Shown here piece after piece: positions 63,535 to 64,000 of a DNA stretch of 64,000 nt. The position numbers were made by a program, and so were the translations under genes. How positions within the stretch are numbered: position 1 is the stretch's first letter; every line of letters begins with the position of its first letter. The notes beneath the pieces are model-generated. The model did no database searches. It saw only the letters and a list, made by a program, of their open reading frames with translations, and was not told the DNA's origin. Source of the stretch: Nostoc indistinguendum CM1-VF10 (GTDB lineage Bacteria > Cyanobacteriota > Cyanobacteriia > Cyanobacteriales > Nostocaceae); assembly GCA_019359215.1 (NCBI GenBank), contig JAHHHS010000032.1, positions 1 through 64,000 on the forward strand, given 5' to 3'.

Positions 63535-64000
63535 CTATTCTATGCGCTGTAAACTACCAGAGTGCTTTAACTGATATAACGTAGGGTTGCCAGTACAGAA
63601 CAATACCGTGGCGATTTCGGCGATTAATACTTCAGCCAGTTCAGAAACTGCTGTTTCTGATGTTGCTGCTGCTTGCAAAAAAGGCATTGCTAAACCCGCT
63701 ATATCTGCTCCCAAGGCGATCGCGGCTGCGACATCCAATCCATGACGCAAACCTCCCGAAGCAATTAAGGGCACATCTGGAGCGATCGCTCTAATAGTTG
63801 TAATGCACTCTGCTGTCGGTAAACCCCAATCAGCAAAAGTCGTCCCTAAGCGACGTTGCAAAGCATTTTCTGCCCGTTCACTTTCTACTTTTGCCCAAGA
63901 AGTACCCCCCGCACCAGCGACATCAATTGCTGCTACCCCGGCGGCAATGAGTTTGTTGGCGATCGCTGCTGAAATACCGTTACCAACTTCCTTCGCAATC
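63535..64000 (-). CDS. fni: Type 2 isopentenyl-diphosphate isomerase, C-terminal part
   Basis: The FMN-dependent enzyme interconverts IPP and DMAPP in isoprenoid synthesis, supplying carotenoid, chlorophyll and quinone tails. The minus-strand frame is open to the window edge. It reads AKEVGNGISAAIANKLIAAG, AIDVAGAGGTSWAKVESERA, then LIASGGLRHGLDVAAAIALGAD and AGLAMPFLQAA, the FMN phosphate and substrate region. About 154 of roughly 350 residues are visible. The end is intact (TAG at 63535). Confidence 0.93.
   Translation of the reverse strand, partial: IAKEVGNGISAAIANKLIAAGVAAIDVAGAGGTSWAKVESERAENALQRRLGTTFADWGLPTAECITTIRAIAPDVPLIASGGLRHGLDVAAAIALGADIAGLAMPFLQAAATSETAVSELAEVLIAEIATVLFCTGNPTLYQLKHSGSLQRIE

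Noticed and set aside
1..64000. CRISPR arrays and tRNA/rRNA genes
   Set aside because: No regularly spaced identical repeats with unique spacers and no cloverleaf with a TTCGA-type loop were seen; the 21-bp array behind nifJ has no spacers of CRISPR length.

Overview
The window is a chromosomal segment from a filamentous, heterocyst-type cyanobacterium close to Nostoc/Anabaena. The evidence is the frequent HIP1 octamer GCGATCGC, heptameric tandem repeats (STRR type) in many gaps, the sulfolipid genes sqdB/sqdX, the purC-omp85-lpxC-fabZ-lpxA-lpxB order known from Anabaena, Ycf35/Ycf46 homologues, a CyaB1-type adenylate cyclase, nifJ and a DevBCA exporter. Assignments rest on reading translated frames and remembered family motifs; no database search was possible.

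Layout. 1-2.7 kb is a decaying accessory stretch: the edge of an IS4-like transposase, an ABC-F relic with its core deleted, an RHH/HNH gene pair, a truncated Uma2 gene and a MITE-like inverted repeat. 2.8-5.2 kb holds the minus-strand cluster RHH/zinc protein - Ycf46 AAA ATPase - Ycf35. 5.7-11.8 kb has a broken lipoprotein gene, the sulfolipid pair and a GAF-GAF-PAS adenylate cyclase. 13.0-20.5 kb is purC followed by the outer-membrane assembly and lipid A block (bamA, lpxC, fabZ, lpxA, lpxB). 20.6-24.9 kb has an orphan-looking m5C methyltransferase, a Tat-exported aldo/keto reductase, two PIN-domain remnants and a decayed ISL3 transposase.

25-36.9 kb is signalling-rich: a six-PAS GGDEF-EAL protein, endonuclease V, an FHA/zinc-ribbon protein, an FHA-Rossmann oxidoreductase fusion, a Ser/Thr kinase cut off after its N-lobe and catalytic loop, an IS5 relic, a STAND/TPR protein that lacks its NTPase core, and a pentapeptide-repeat protein. 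37.1-42.0 kb is the glycine cleavage set gcvT-gcvH-gcvP. 43.8-48.3 kb is an AT-rich exopolysaccharide remnant (Wzc-like, GT2, flippase, GH10 fragment). 48.4-53.8 kb is tetR-devB-DUF2834-devC-devA-nucleotidyltransferase. 54.1-60.3 kb has nifJ, a 21-bp-period array behind it, an FG-GAP/RTX protein and a duplicated nifJ fragment. 60.3-64.0 kb has an M20 amidohydrolase, SppA and the end of fni.

The most unusual theme is how repeats enter genes. Heptad STRR blocks sit in frame inside nifJ (three times), gcvP (twice) and apparently cyaB. They supply stop codons for sqdX, lpxB and gcvH and the start codon of an FHA gene. A GC-rich palindromic repeat encodes a peptide in BamA and the first residues of the annotated GcvT frame. 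A 12-unit array of GTTAC-like motifs at about 21-bp spacing follows nifJ. Several genes are also shortened by deletions, and the flippase/GH10 junction lies exactly on a HIP1 site.
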